This document shows, in pieces, positions 1 to 8,686 of a DNA stretch of 64,000 nucleotides. How positions within the stretch are numbered: the first letter of the stretch is position 1; each line of letters begins with the position of its first letter. Source of the DNA: Gemmobacter sp. (lineage in GTDB: Bacteria > Pseudomonadota > Alphaproteobacteria > Rhodobacterales > Rhodobacteraceae); contig NZ_JAUCBS010000013.1 of assembly GCF_034676705.1 (NCBI RefSeq), positions 1,654,501 to 1,718,500 on the forward strand, read 5' to 3'. The notes below the pieces were generated by a model. It saw only the letters and a list, made by a program, of their open reading frames with translations, did not search any database and was not told the DNA's origin. Made by a program: the position numbers and the translations under genes.

Positions 1-1637
1 CGAGTGAGGATCGAGCGGATGGCGATGCCTTCGTCGAGCGCGGCAAGGAGGACCGTCATCAGTTCAGGTTCATCATCTCACCGGAGGACGGTGCGGATCT
101 CGTGGATCTGACGGCGCACACGCGCGACCTGATGAGCCAGATCGAGGCCGATCTTGGCACGAAACTCGATTGGGTCGCGGTCAACCACTACAACACCGGC
201 CATCCCCATGTGCATGTCATCGTCCGGGGCAAGGACGAGTTGGGCGAGAACCTTGTCATCAATGGCGACTATCTCGCCAACGGAATCCGCGAGCGGGCGA
301 GCGAGTTGACCACGCTCGAGCTGGGGCAAGTGACCGAGATCGAGCAGAGCCGCAAGCTATCCGCCGAGATTGACCAGGACCGTTTCACCCGCATCGACCG
401 GGCGATGATGGAGGAAGCCGACGAGCGGTTCCTTGATCTTCGCCATGAACCTGCCGAGCCTCGCCGCCAGTTCAATCGCGCGCTGCGTCTGCGCCGCCTC
501 GCCAAACTGGAGAAGATGGGCCTCGCCACCCCGCATGCGCCGGGCGTATGGGAATTGAGCAAGGACATGGAGCCGGCCCTGCGCGAACTGGGAGAGCGCG
601 GCGACATCATCCGCAACATGCACAAGGCGCTGAAGGCCGATGGTCTGGAGCGCGATCCGATGACCTTCCACATCCATGACGGGCCGCCGGCGGCGCCCAT
701 CGCCGGGCGCGTCGTGGACAAGTATCTGTCCGACGAGATGGGCGAGAACCTGACGGTCGTTGTGGACGGGATCGACGGGCGAACGCACCATATCGCCGGC
801 GTCGCACCCGAGCGGCTGGAGGATGCCCGCATCGGCAGCATCATCCAGATCGGCCCGGCCGAAGCGGCAGCCCGGCCATCTGATCGCACCATCACGGCCA
901 TTGCAGAGGATGGCATCTATCGGCCGAGCCGCCATCTGGAACGGGCGAAATTCGAGGGTCGCGTTCCCGGCGGCGACTATGAGGGCTATGTCGATGCTCA
1001 TGTCCGCCGGTTGGAGGCGCTGCGCCGGGCCGGGATCGTCGAACGGATCGACGCCGATCAATGGCGCATCCCCGACGATTTCCAGAGCCGCGCCACGGCC
1101 TACGATGCCGGCCGGAATCGGCAGGCCAGTGTGCGCGTGCTGTCGGCCTTCGATCTGGATAAGCAGATCGGCGCGGACGGCGCGACCTGGCTCGACCGCC
1201 GGATGTTGGCGAATGACGCATCGGATCTCGCGCCGGCAGGATTCGGCCAGCAGGTGCGCGAGGCGATGGACCAGCGCCGCGAACATCATGTCGAACAGGG
1301 CGATGCCACCCGAGCGCGGGACGGCCGCATTTTCTATCGGCGCAGCCTTCTCGCCACCTTGCGCGAGCGCGAGGTTGCCCGCGTCGGCGCGGAGATGGCC
1401 GAGAACAAGGGACTGCCGTTCCGTGCCGCCACGGACGGCGAGAACGTCAGCGGCAAGTTCACCGGCACCGTGCAGATCACCAGCGGTAAGTTCGCTATCG
1501 TCGAGAAGGCGCATGAGTTCACCCTTGTCCCTTGGCGGCCCGTCATCGACCGCCAGCTTGGCCGGGAGGTTATGGGCGTTGTGCAAGGCGGCTCGGTGTC
1601 GTGGCAGTTGGGGCGGCAAAGGGGGTTGGGACTTTAG
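1..1637 (+). CDS. Conjugative relaxase, DUF3363 / VirD2-type, 5' end outside window
   Basis: Nicks oriT and leads the transferred strand during conjugation. The frame is open from base 3 with no start codon, so the N-terminus lies upstream of the window. At 201-218 the sequence encodes HPHVHV, the histidine triad that binds the metal in relaxase motif III, preceded by a beta-strand-rich HQFRFIISPEDG stretch. From about 650 to the end the protein matches the general layout of DUF3363 relaxases (known family; recognised by sequence style, not by a search). It stops at TAG 1635-1637. In related trb-type elements the relaxase lies close to traG; here 10 kb of resistance genes separate them, so that block is probably a later insertion. 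Confidence 0.88.
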   Translation, partial: SEDRADGDAFVERGKEDRHQFRFIISPEDGADLVDLTAHTRDLMSQIEADLGTKLDWVAVNHYNTGHPHVHVIVRGKDELGENLVINGDYLANGIRERASELTTLELGQVTEIEQSRKLSAEIDQDRFTRIDRAMMEEADERFLDLRHEPAEPRRQFNRALRLRRLAKLEKMGLATPHAPGVWELSKDMEPALRELGERGDIIRNMHKALKADGLERDPMTFHIHDGPPAAPIAGRVVDKYLSDEMGENLTVVVDGIDGRTHHIAGVAPERLEDARIGSIIQIGPAEAAARPSDRTITAIAEDGIYRPSRHLERAKFEGRVPGGDYEGYVDAHVRRLEALRRAGIVERIDADQWRIPDDFQSRATAYDAGRNRQASVRVLSAFDLDKQIGADGATWLDRRMLANDASDLAPAGFGQQVREAMDQRREHHVEQGDATRARDGRIFYRRSLLATLREREVARVGAEMAENKGLPFRAATDGENVSGKFTGTVQITSGKFAIVEKAHEFTLVPWRPVIDRQLGREVMGVVQGGSVSWQLGRQRGLGL

Positions 1638-1749
1638 AGCACCTGAAACGGCGTTGCGACACCGGCGCTATTCGGATAGGAGATAGATACTCGTATTGCC
1701 AAGTGTGGAGCTATCAGCATGGGAACCGCTAAGTCAGCAGACAAGTAAG

Positions 1750-1776
1750 CCGCAACAACAAACACTGTTGTTGCGG
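1750..1776. terminator. Perfect hairpin between relaxase and floR
   Basis: Two 11-base arms (1750-1760, CCGCAACAACA, and 1766-1776) pair perfectly around a 5-base loop. No clear T-run follows, so it may be a factor-dependent terminator for the relaxase transcript or a leader structure for floR, whose start is 80 bases downstream. Confidence 0.5.
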
Positions 1777-1855
1777 CGTTCTGTAAGACCAATCCCAATC
1801 TGATTGTTGACGAGCAGACGCCGCCCGGAATCCTTAATCGAGCGGTTGATTCGTC

Positions 1856-3070
1856 ATGACTATCACACGCCCTGCGTGGGCCTATACGTTGCCGGCAGCC
1901 CTGCTGCTGATGGCTCCCTTCGACATCCTCGCGTCACTGGCGATGGATATTTATCTCCCCGTCGTTCCAGCGATGCCCGGCATCCTGAACACGACGCCAT
2001 CCGTGATCCAGCTCACGTTGAGCCTCTACATGGTTATGCTCGGCGTGGGGCAGGTGATCTTTGGCCCAATGTCGGATCGCATCGGGCGACGGCCGATCTT
2101 GCTTGCGGGCGGGGCGCTTTTCATCGTCGCTTCTCTCGGAGCGGCATGGTCGTCAACGGCCGCAGCCTTCGTCGCGTTTCGCTTGCTACAAGCGGTCGGA
2201 GCGTCGGCGGGGTTGGTGGCGACGTTCGCGACGGTTCGCGACGTTTATGCCAGCGGCCCCGAGGGTGTCGTCATCTACGGTCTTTTCAGTTCGATGCTGG
2301 CCTTCGTCCCCGCCCTTGGTCCCATCGCTGGAGCGTTGATCGGCGAGTTTTTCGGATGGCGAGCGATATTCGTCACGCTGGCCGCACTTGCGTTGCCTGC
2401 ACTCTTGAACGCCGGTTTCAGATGGCACGAAACCCGCCCGTTGGATGAAGCAAAGACGCGCCGATCCGTACTGCCGATCTTCGCGAGTCCAGCTTTTTGG
2501 GTTTATACGGTCGGCTTTAGCGCCGGCATGGGGACCTTCTTTGTCTTCTTCTCGACAGCCCCCCGCGTGCTCATAGGCCAAGCGGACTATTCGGAGATCG
2601 GGTTCAGCTTGACCTTTGCCACTGTCGCGTTCGTCATGATCGTGACAACGCGTTTCGCGAAGTCCTTTGTCGTAAGATGGGGCATTGCCGGATGCGTGGC
2701 GCGCGGGATGGCTTTGCTCATTTGCGGAGCGGCCCTGCTGGGGGTCGGCGAACTCTACGGCTCGCCGTCATTCCTCACCTTCATCCTACCGATGTGGGTT
2801 ATGGCGATCGGCATTGTTGTTACGGTGTCCGTTACCGCCAACGGCGCACTTGCAAAGTTCGATGACATCGCAGGATCGGCAGTCGCGTTCTACTTCTGCA
2901 TCCAAAGTCTGATCGTCAGCATCGTCGGAACATTGGCGGTGACGTTGTTGAATGGCGACACTACATGGCCCTTGATCTTCTACGCGATGACGATGGCGGT
3001 GCTGGTATCAACGGGTCTGGCGCTACTTCGCTCCCGTGACGTTCCTGTCGAGAGGTCGTCAGTCGTCTAA
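1856..3070 (+). CDS. floR: FloR chloramphenicol/florfenicol exporter (MFS, Bcr/CflA-like)
   Basis: A 404-residue, 12-segment MFS drug:proton antiporter of the inner membrane that exports phenicols. The N-terminus MTITRPAWAYTLPAALLLMA, the loop-2 motif GPMSDRIGRRPILLAG and the segments around FWVYTVGFSAGMGTFFVFFS are those of FloR as I remember it; length is the same as FloR (404). Differences from the classical enteric allele appear scattered throughout, so this looks like a divergent floR variant (from memory, not aligned). ATG at 1856. A lysR fragment follows downstream, matching the known floR-lysR pairing. Confidence 0.9.
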   Translation: MTITRPAWAYTLPAALLLMAPFDILASLAMDIYLPVVPAMPGILNTTPSVIQLTLSLYMVMLGVGQVIFGPMSDRIGRRPILLAGGALFIVASLGAAWSSTAAAFVAFRLLQAVGASAGLVATFATVRDVYASGPEGVVIYGLFSSMLAFVPALGPIAGALIGEFFGWRAIFVTLAALALPALLNAGFRWHETRPLDEAKTRRSVLPIFASPAFWVYTVGFSAGMGTFFVFFSTAPRVLIGQADYSEIGFSLTFATVAFVMIVTTRFAKSFVVRWGIAGCVARGMALLICGAALLGVGELYGSPSFLTFILPMWVMAIGIVVTVSVTANGALAKFDDIAGSAVAFYFCIQSLIVSIVGTLAVTLLNGDTTWPLIFYAMTMAVLVSTGLALLRSRDVPVERSSVV

Positions 3071-3089
3071 CCGGCGATTGGCAGGACGG

Positions 3090-3195
3090 CTGTCACCCAT
3101 ACGGCGCACCCGTCATCGCAGGCTCGTGAATGGCGGTATCCTGCCCGGCAGGATACCGCTCATTTCACTTATTCAGTTTATGGCTGTTGCCGATG
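3090..3195 (+). pseudogene. 5' fragment of a lysR-type regulator gene downstream of floR
   Basis: The frame ending near 3195 encodes GRIPLISLIQFMAVAD, clearly related to GRIPLASLIQTLAVAE at the start of the intact LysR gene at 10616. Homology ends abruptly at about 3195, where the 3' flank of the fabF gene begins. The matching 3' continuation of a lysR fragment appears at about 5201, so the gene was broken by the fabF/hxlR segment with loss of about 130 bases. Confidence 0.65.
3134..3158. repeat. 25-base near-perfect palindrome after floR
   Basis: CGGTATCCTGCC pairs with GGCAGGATACCG around one central base. It lies 64 bases past the floR stop inside the lysR remnant and could act as a floR terminator stem; no T-run follows. 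Confidence 0.5.
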
Positions 3196-3252
3196 TAACG
3201 CAAACCGAATCGCTTGGAAACTTCCGTCCGAGATGAATGATGAATATAGTTA

Positions 3253-4512
3253 CTACCATCGCCGGAAAGCGACACTTGAATTAACGCCGCCAAAGCCGAA
3301 CCCGTTGGAAATGGCATGTTCCATGAGAATGGGTCGCGCAGATTGGTGAACGAGGTCGATACCAGCGGCAACAGGATCGGGGTTTTCTAAATTTCTCGTT
3401 GGGGGAGCGATTTGATCCCGTAGGGCGAGTATCGTGAAGATTGCCTCAATACCGCCTGCGGCACCAAGTAGGTGTCCGGTCGCCGATTTCGTGGCGCTCA
3501 CGGCCACATTATGATTGCCAAAGACGGATTTAATCGCCGCTATTTCTCCGCGGTCACCTACGGGGGTGGAGGTCGAATGAGCGTTCAAATGTTGAATATT
3601 GACTGGCTTCAACCCAGCACTCTGGAGCGCGATTTTCATCGCACGGGCCGCGCCTCGACCGTCCTCTGGGCCGGCAGTCATATGGTGTGCATCAGCGCTA
3701 GTGCCGTATCCTACCAATTCGGCTATGGGTTTGGCACCCCGAGCGAGGGCATGTTCCAACTCCTCTATGACGATCAGACCAGCCCCTTCGGACATTACGA
3801 AACCATCGCGCTCGGTGTCGAATGGCCTCGACGCCAGTTCCGGGGTAGTATTGTAGCCGGTGGATAGTGCTCGCGCGGCAGCAAATGCCCCAAGACTAAC
3901 CTTATCAATGCATGCTTCTGCCCCGCCGCACAGAGCGATGTCGGCCTCGTTGGAGCGTATCAGCCGTGCGGCGTCGCCGATGGCCTGAACGCTAGCAGCG
4001 CAGGCGGTTACAGGCGTGCCAATTGGACCTGTAAATCCATACCTGATGGTAACATGTCCTGCCGCGAGGTTGGCGAGAAACGATGGCACGGTAAAGGGTG
4101 AAAGCCTCCTTGCTCCCCGTGTATCCGTTATGCGAACTGCCGAAGCGATAGCAGGAAAGCCGCCTATACCAGAGGCAATAACTGTCGCCGTGCGCTCACA
4201 TTCGTAGTCGCTCGCGGGATGCCATCCCGCCGTTTCGAGAGCCTCCTTCGCGGCCGCAAGTGCAAACAGAATGAAGCGATCCATTTTTCGTTGATCCTTT
4301 GTGTCAACGATCAAATCGGGATCAAAACCAGCCTCGGAATCTTCAATCGGGCTAGGAACGAGTCCGCCGATTTTCACCGGAAGATTTCTGGAAATTTCAT
4401 CAGGCAAACTCTTAATTCCCGATTTCCCGTCGAGAAGTCTTTTCCAGCTTATTTCAACGCCACAGCCAAGAGGACCTACCAAACCCATGCCGGTTACAAC
4501 AATTCGACGCAT
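3253..4512 (-). CDS. fabF: Beta-ketoacyl-ACP synthase II (FabF-like)
   Basis: Condenses acyl-ACP with malonyl-ACP in fatty-acid elongation. The 419-residue protein has the full KAS II set: nucleophile Cys171 (VTACAAS), His312 (LNAHSTSTPVGD), Lys342 and His347 (TKSATGHLLGAAGG) and the C-terminal NGFGFGG gatekeeper loop, so it looks catalytically competent. It starts 5 bases after the stop of the HxlR regulator gene, forming an operon with it. No other fatty-acid genes are nearby; its setting among floR and tet(G) suggests cargo rather than primary metabolism. A drug-insensitive FabF acting as a target bypass is a hypothesis only. The segment interrupts a lysR gene. Confidence 0.85.
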   Translation of the reverse strand: MRRIVVTGMGLVGPLGCGVEISWKRLLDGKSGIKSLPDEISRNLPVKIGGLVPSPIEDSEAGFDPDLIVDTKDQRKMDRFILFALAAAKEALETAGWHPASDYECERTATVIASGIGGFPAIASAVRITDTRGARRLSPFTVPSFLANLAAGHVTIRYGFTGPIGTPVTACAASVQAIGDAARLIRSNEADIALCGGAEACIDKVSLGAFAAARALSTGYNTTPELASRPFDTERDGFVMSEGAGLIVIEELEHALARGAKPIAELVGYGTSADAHHMTAGPEDGRGAARAMKIALQSAGLKPVNIQHLNAHSTSTPVGDRGEIAAIKSVFGNHNVAVSATKSATGHLLGAAGGIEAIFTILALRDQIAPPTRNLENPDPVAAGIDLVHQSARPILMEHAISNGFGFGGVNSSVAFRRW

Positions 4513-4516
4513 TGGA

Positions 4517-5026
4517 TTATTCCGCTCCTTTTTCTGAGCTTATCCGCTTCACGCGATTTATGACGCGCATCGTTTCCTCCGTTGCCGCTGGGCCTGCTAG
4601 AAGAACGGTGTTTTCAGGAGTAATTTTTTCTCCAGTATCCGCATCGACCATGATGGCGTTTCGTTCCCTGCCGGTTTCTTTGTCGCCGAGCCGCATGGCT
4701 ATTTCATGTGGCGCAAGGTTCCGGTTCCCCCATGCGAACAGGGCGATTGCTACGGGATAGAAATCCCGCCCTTTGTCGGTAAGGACGTATTCAAATCGAG
4801 GCGGATGATCATTGTATCGTTGCCTTTCAAACAACCCTTCCGCCGTGAGATGCTTCAATCGCCTCGCCAAAATGTTCGCGGAAATTCCGAGATTCTTCTC
4901 GAATTCATCGAATTTTCTAAGCCCTTGGAAGGCGTCTCGCAGGATCAAGATGCTCCACCAGTCACCGACGCTTTCCAGCGCTCGGGCTGCGGGACACTCG
5001 AATGACAGAAAGCTTGTTCGCTGCAT
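4517..5026 (-). CDS. HxlR-family transcriptional regulator
   Basis: A winged-helix regulator of about 169 residues. The N-terminal Cys in SFECPAARALE, the W-WWSILILRDAF helix and the ILARRLKHLTAEGLFER recognition region are typical of HxlR proteins; a C-terminal extension of about 60 residues follows the domain. ATG at 5026; a GTG directly upstream at 5029 is an alternative start. It is transcribed with fabF and probably controls it, perhaps in response to a small electrophile or drug as in other HxlR members (inference). An inverted repeat upstream is the likely operator. Confidence 0.85.
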   Translation of the reverse strand: MQRTSFLSFECPAARALESVGDWWSILILRDAFQGLRKFDEFEKNLGISANILARRLKHLTAEGLFERQRYNDHPPRFEYVLTDKGRDFYPVAIALFAWGNRNLAPHEIAMRLGDKETGRERNAIMVDADTGEKITPENTVLLAGPAATEETMRVINRVKRISSEKGAE

Positions 5027-5042
5027 CACACATTCATAACGA

Positions 5043-5075
5043 TGTGACTTCCATTATGCAAGTTACATATGTGAC
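5043..5075. promoter_or_regulatory. Putative HxlR operator upstream of hxlR-fabF
   Basis: GTTACATATGTGAC at 5062-5075 is a 14-base palindrome with one mismatch, and a further half-site ATGTGAC lies at 5042-5048. The position 36-85 bases upstream of the regulator start fits an autoregulatory operator. Confidence 0.45.
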
Positions 5076-5131
5076 AGCTGGCAACATAGCGTGAGGGCTA
5101 TCCGATGCGTCATCAATCCAAGGAAGCCATG

Positions 5132-5476
5132 CTACTGCACCCACGGCCGGACGCAGCGAGACTGCTGAGAACGTGACTGATGCGGCGGCGATCGGCAGGT
5201 GCCCGGTTCACAGAGGCCGGACACCTCTTTGTCGAGCGCGCCACTGCCGGCGTCAATCGACTGCATCGAGGTCGAGACAACGGCGTCCCTGCCTTCAAGC
5301 GCAATTGCTATGTCGGCTCGGTTTCTGAGGTCTCCGCGCACCGTCTCCAGCCGCTCTCCCGCGTTTCGCAGCGCCGAGTTGTGAACGAATGCTCCGACCT
5401 TATGCCCGCGGGCGAGGCATTCGTCCACGCATAGCCGTCCAGTGGCGCCGGCAGCGCCGAGTATAAGGATGTTCAT
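5132..5476 (-). pseudogene. Truncated NmrA-like NAD(P)-binding protein
   Basis: Starts with ATG at 5476 behind a good AGGAGAA site and encodes MNILILGAAGATGRLCVDE, the glycine-rich dinucleotide-binding start of NmrA/SDR-type NAD(P)H-binding proteins. About 70 recognisable residues follow, ending near DAVVSTS; beyond 5265 the frame reads through antisense of a lysR fragment and stops at 5132. Intact family members are over 200 residues, so this is a 3'-truncated gene. It is the last member of the leftward oxidoreductase/MFS operon. Confidence 0.7.
5201..5268 (+). pseudogene. Internal lysR fragment, fused to a truncated nmrA-like gene
   Basis: Bases 5201-5268 encode RFTEAGHLFVERATAGVNRL, matching RLTEAGRLFVERVAAGVDQL in the HTH end of the LysR protein at 10616. 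It picks up the gene about 45 codons beyond where the fragment at 3090-3195 stops. At about 5265 it changes directly into antisense of an NAD(P)-binding protein gene, so both genes are truncated at the same junction. Confidence 0.65.
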
Positions 5477-5493
5477 GCAACTTTCTCCTGTGA

Positions 5494-6525
5494 TCAGTCG
5501 GATTGTGAGGAGCACACCTGCACGAGCTGCTTCCCGAGATTGCGTCCTTCGAACAGGCCGGCGAGCGCGGCGGGTGCCGTTTCGAGGCCGGGGCTGATGG
5601 TCTCCTCGTAGCGGATGTCGCCGGCCTGAACCCAGGCCAGCATCCGGTAGAGCGCCTGCGGAAACTGCGCCACGAAATCGAGGAAGATGAAGCCTTCCAT
5701 GCGCGCGCGTTTGAATGCGAGCTGCATGTAGTTCGACGGGCCGCGGCCGTAGGCGTCGTTGCGGTAGCCGGAGGAAATGCTGCCGCACAGAACGACGCGC
5801 GCATGCGGCGCGATATGATCGAGTGCGGCTTCCAGCGTCGCGCCGCCGACATTGTCGAACACCACGTCGATGCCGTCGGGCGCCAGTGCGCCGAGCCTCT
5901 CGCGCATGTCTTCCGCGCGATAGTCGATGCAGGCGTCGAATCGCGCGACGTCGCGGGCCCAGGCGCATTTGCGTTCCCCACCGGCGGACCCGATGACGCG
6001 CGCGCCCAGCTTGCGGGCGATCTGGCCTGCGATCGACCCGACGCCGCCGGCGGCGGCGCTGACGAAGACGGTCTCGCCTTCGAGCGGCTTTGCGATTTCC
6101 GTCATCCCGAAATAAGCGGTCAGCCCGTTGACGCCGAGGACGCTCAGCATCGCTCTCGGTTCGACCCCTTCGGGAATGCGGGTGAACCCGTGGAGCCCCT
6201 CGCCGGCAGCCAGAGCGTAGTCCTGCCAGCCCGTCTCGCCGACGACCCAGTCGCCGACCTTGAAAAGCTCGCTTCTGCTGGCGACGACCTGCCCGACGTC
6301 GCTTCCCGGCATGACGCTGCCGATACGGGCGGGAGACGTGTAGGTCTCACGCTCGTTGAGCCATGTCCGCTGGGTGGCGTCGATTCCCAGCCAGTGCACG
6401 CGCACCAGCGCCTGACCCGCTTCGAGCGCCGGCACGGTCGAACGGCGCATCTCGAAATGCTCGGGGCCGACATTCGCGTCCGGACGCGCGATGAGGACGA
6501 ACTGGCGATTGAGGGTATCAGACAT
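5494..6525 (-). CDS. NADP-dependent medium-chain oxidoreductase (CurA/prostaglandin reductase-like)
   Basis: Zinc-independent MDR-family enone reductase expected to reduce activated C=C bonds of reactive substrates with NADPH. It has the N-terminal GroES-like fold and the Rossmann motif AAAGGVGSIAGQIARKLGARVIG, then a GSISSGY region typical of the CurA/LTB4DH group. ATG at 6525 is chosen because GGAGGCGCAG precedes it, giving 343 residues; an upstream in-frame start at 6567 would run into the MFS gene. It overlaps the MFS stop by 8 bases and precedes the nmrA-like stub, suggesting a small detoxification operon under the divergent TetR gene. Confidence 0.82.
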   Translation of the reverse strand: MSDTLNRQFVLIARPDANVGPEHFEMRRSTVPALEAGQALVRVHWLGIDATQRTWLNERETYTSPARIGSVMPGSDVGQVVASRSELFKVGDWVVGETGWQDYALAAGEGLHGFTRIPEGVEPRAMLSVLGVNGLTAYFGMTEIAKPLEGETVFVSAAAGGVGSIAGQIARKLGARVIGSAGGERKCAWARDVARFDACIDYRAEDMRERLGALAPDGIDVVFDNVGGATLEAALDHIAPHARVVLCGSISSGYRNDAYGRGPSNYMQLAFKRARMEGFIFLDFVAQFPQALYRMLAWVQAGDIRYEETISPGLETAPAALAGLFEGRNLGKQLVQVCSSQSD

Positions 6526-7729
6526 CTGCGCCTCCGGTAGCCGAAGTGTTAGGAAATGGGGCACCATGCACCGGAATGAAGGCGAACCTCAGGATGAGAA
6601 CGACCATCAGCCCGGCGAGCGACCAGAACGGCAAGGTCTCGTTCCATTCATAAAGCATGGTGCTGGCGGCCGGACCGATGATGAAACCGATGCCCTGCGA
6701 AGCGGAGACGAGGCCCGCCGCCACCCCCTGATCGTCATGGCCGACGGCCAGAGATGCCCCGGCCATGATCCCCGGCAGGAGGAATCCGGCTCCAAGCCCC
6801 AGCAGCGTGTAGGCGAGATAGTATGCCGATGCGTTCGCCGTCGACAGGAGGAGAAGCAGCCCTGCGATCCAGCTACCCGCTCCGGAAAGCACGAGAGGAC
6901 GCGGCGTGAACCCCATGATTCTGACCTGCAGGAATTGCACGACGAACATCGCAATTCCGACGAGGGTGAGCGCGACAGAGAGCATCCCTGCAGCGGTCTC
7001 TCCGTCCAGATTGAGCCTGTCCTGAAAATAGAACCCTGCGCTGATCTGAACGGTCGCGATCGCGACCCAAAGCAGGATGCCGGCAACGAGCCAGGGTTGC
7101 AGAGCGGCGGAGAACAGGCTTGTCCGCTGCGGACGGACCGGCGAAGCCACAGGCGGAGCCTTCAGGAAGAACAGGGCCGCGAGCGCGCCGGAGGCACAGA
7201 GCGCAGTCGCCGCATAGAGCGGCCACGTGATGCCGCCGGCCACGAGGACGCCGCTCACCGCGGGACCGACAATCAGGCCGAGACCGGTTGCGCCTCCTAT
7301 GATGGCCATGCCTCCGGCCCGCTCGGACGGGCTCGTGATATCCGCCATCAACGCCTGGGCGCCCGACGGCACGGCAGACAGGAAAGCGCCGACGAAAGCG
7401 CGCGACGCCGTGAGCGCAAGGAAGATGGCGGTCACGGACATGGCACCCGAAAGACCGCCGACCACGACCAACGTATAGACCGCGTAGCCCGCGAAGACGC
7501 CGAGAAAGCCGGCGACGATGGTTTTCTTGCGCCCGTAGCGATCGCTGACGATGCCCCACAAAGGAGCCGCGACCACCATGGCGACGGAGCCGATCGAAAG
7601 CATCAACCCGCCCTGAACGACGGAAAGATGCAGCTCCCGGATGAGAGGAGCCAGGATGGGCAGGATGAGCGTCGTCGCCACGATGGACAACGCGATGCTG
7701 ATGGCGATCGTGGCCTTGGTCCGGTTCAT
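6518..7729 (-). CDS. MFS drug-efflux transporter, 12 TM
   Basis: A 403-residue inner-membrane antiporter. It has the MFS loop motif GIVSDRYGRKKTIVAG after segment 2 and the antiporter-type GGATGLGLIVGPAVSGV motif in segment 5, with twelve predictable hydrophobic segments. Substrate is unknown. It starts at 7729, divergent from the TetR gene at 7813, and its 3' end overlaps the CurA-like gene; the pair is probably coexpressed and repressed by that TetR protein. Confidence 0.82.
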   Translation of the reverse strand: MNRTKATIAISIALSIVATTLILPILAPLIRELHLSVVQGGLMLSIGSVAMVVAAPLWGIVSDRYGRKKTIVAGFLGVFAGYAVYTLVVVGGLSGAMSVTAIFLALTASRAFVGAFLSAVPSGAQALMADITSPSERAGGMAIIGGATGLGLIVGPAVSGVLVAGGITWPLYAATALCASGALAALFFLKAPPVASPVRPQRTSLFSAALQPWLVAGILLWVAIATVQISAGFYFQDRLNLDGETAAGMLSVALTLVGIAMFVVQFLQVRIMGFTPRPLVLSGAGSWIAGLLLLLSTANASAYYLAYTLLGLGAGFLLPGIMAGASLAVGHDDQGVAAGLVSASQGIGFIIGPAASTMLYEWNETLPFWSLAGLMVVLILRFAFIPVHGAPFPNTSATGGADV

Positions 7730-7764
7730 GGGAAGCTCCCTTGATCTCGTTTGACCGATGGCTC

Positions 7765-7790
7765 AAATATGTGACGAATCCATCATATTT
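7765..7790. promoter_or_regulatory. Putative TetR-family operator between divergent MFS and tetR-like genes
   Basis: AAATATG at 7765-7771 and CATATTT at 7784-7790 form a perfect inverted repeat with a 12-base spacer, in the 83-base region between the two divergent starts. Such a site could repress both directions. Confidence 0.55.
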
Positions 7791-7812
7791 TGTATTCGCA
7801 TTCGGACGACCG

Positions 7813-8451
7813 ATGCCCGGCACCGCACAAGTGAATGTAAACCCACGAAAAATCCCCCGGCAGGCGCGCGCTCAGGCCACCGTGGAGGCGATCATCGTCG
7901 CCACCGCTCAGCTTTTGACGGAGCAGGGGTTCGTGAACCTCACGACGGCGCGGGTCGCGGAGCGCGCCGGCGTGAGCATCGGTTCGCTCTACCAGTATTT
8001 CCCCAACAAGCAGGGGCTCGCGGCCGCCGTCGTCGATCACTACAGCGACGAGGTCCTCGCGCGCTTCACCGCGATGGTCCGGGCGCGGCCAGGGAAGACG
8101 CTGGTGGATACCGTGGATGCGATGATCGGGTTCGCGCTCGTTTCCCATCCGCATGAGCCGGAAATGCATCGCGCGTTGAACGATCTCGCACCGCGCATCG
8201 GCCGCGAGGAAAAGACGCGCGCCATCAGCCGGGGGATGGCGAAGGTGATCGAGACGGAACTGGAGCGACATCGGCAGGAAATCTCGCCCGATCTCGACCT
8301 TGCGGATGCGGCCGCCATGATCGAGACGGTGCTGGAAACGGTCGCGCACCGGGCGATCCAGCGGCATCCCGTCAGGGTCGGCGCCGATGGGCTGATCGGC
8401 CAGTGCCGCAGGCTGATCATCGGCTATCTGAGAAGTCCATCACCAAGCTAA
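7813..8451 (+). CDS. TetR-family transcriptional regulator
   Basis: A 212-residue repressor. The N-terminal HTH reads RAQATVEAIIVATAQLLTEQ and then ARVAERAGVSIGSLYQYFPNK, the classical TetR recognition helix; the rest is an alpha-helical ligand domain. ATG at 7813 is preferred over an upstream in-frame start at 7741, which would cover the operator-like repeat and add no domain sequence. Divergent from the MFS/oxidoreductase operon, which it probably controls. Confidence 0.85.
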   Translation: MPGTAQVNVNPRKIPRQARAQATVEAIIVATAQLLTEQGFVNLTTARVAERAGVSIGSLYQYFPNKQGLAAAVVDHYSDEVLARFTAMVRARPGKTLVDTVDAMIGFALVSHPHEPEMHRALNDLAPRIGREEKTRAISRGMAKVIETELERHRQEISPDLDLADAAAMIETVLETVAHRAIQRHPVRVGADGLIGQCRRLIIGYLRSPSPS

Positions 8452-8686
8452 TATGATGCTAGACTAGGGGAAGATGCTGAGCTTACGTCAGAAGCCTTAT
8501 TGCACGCAATTGCCGTCGCTACTCTCCCGAGGCAGGCATTGCTGTTCGCTTGGCATTTTCACCTGGTTGCACGCTCTTGCTTTCGCGAAATAAAGTATGT
8601 GGCCAGCGTGTTGGTTCCGGTCATCGGCTCCCTCCATCAAGCGAGACCGTGAGTCATGCCTCAACCCAAATTAGTAGGTCTTGATC

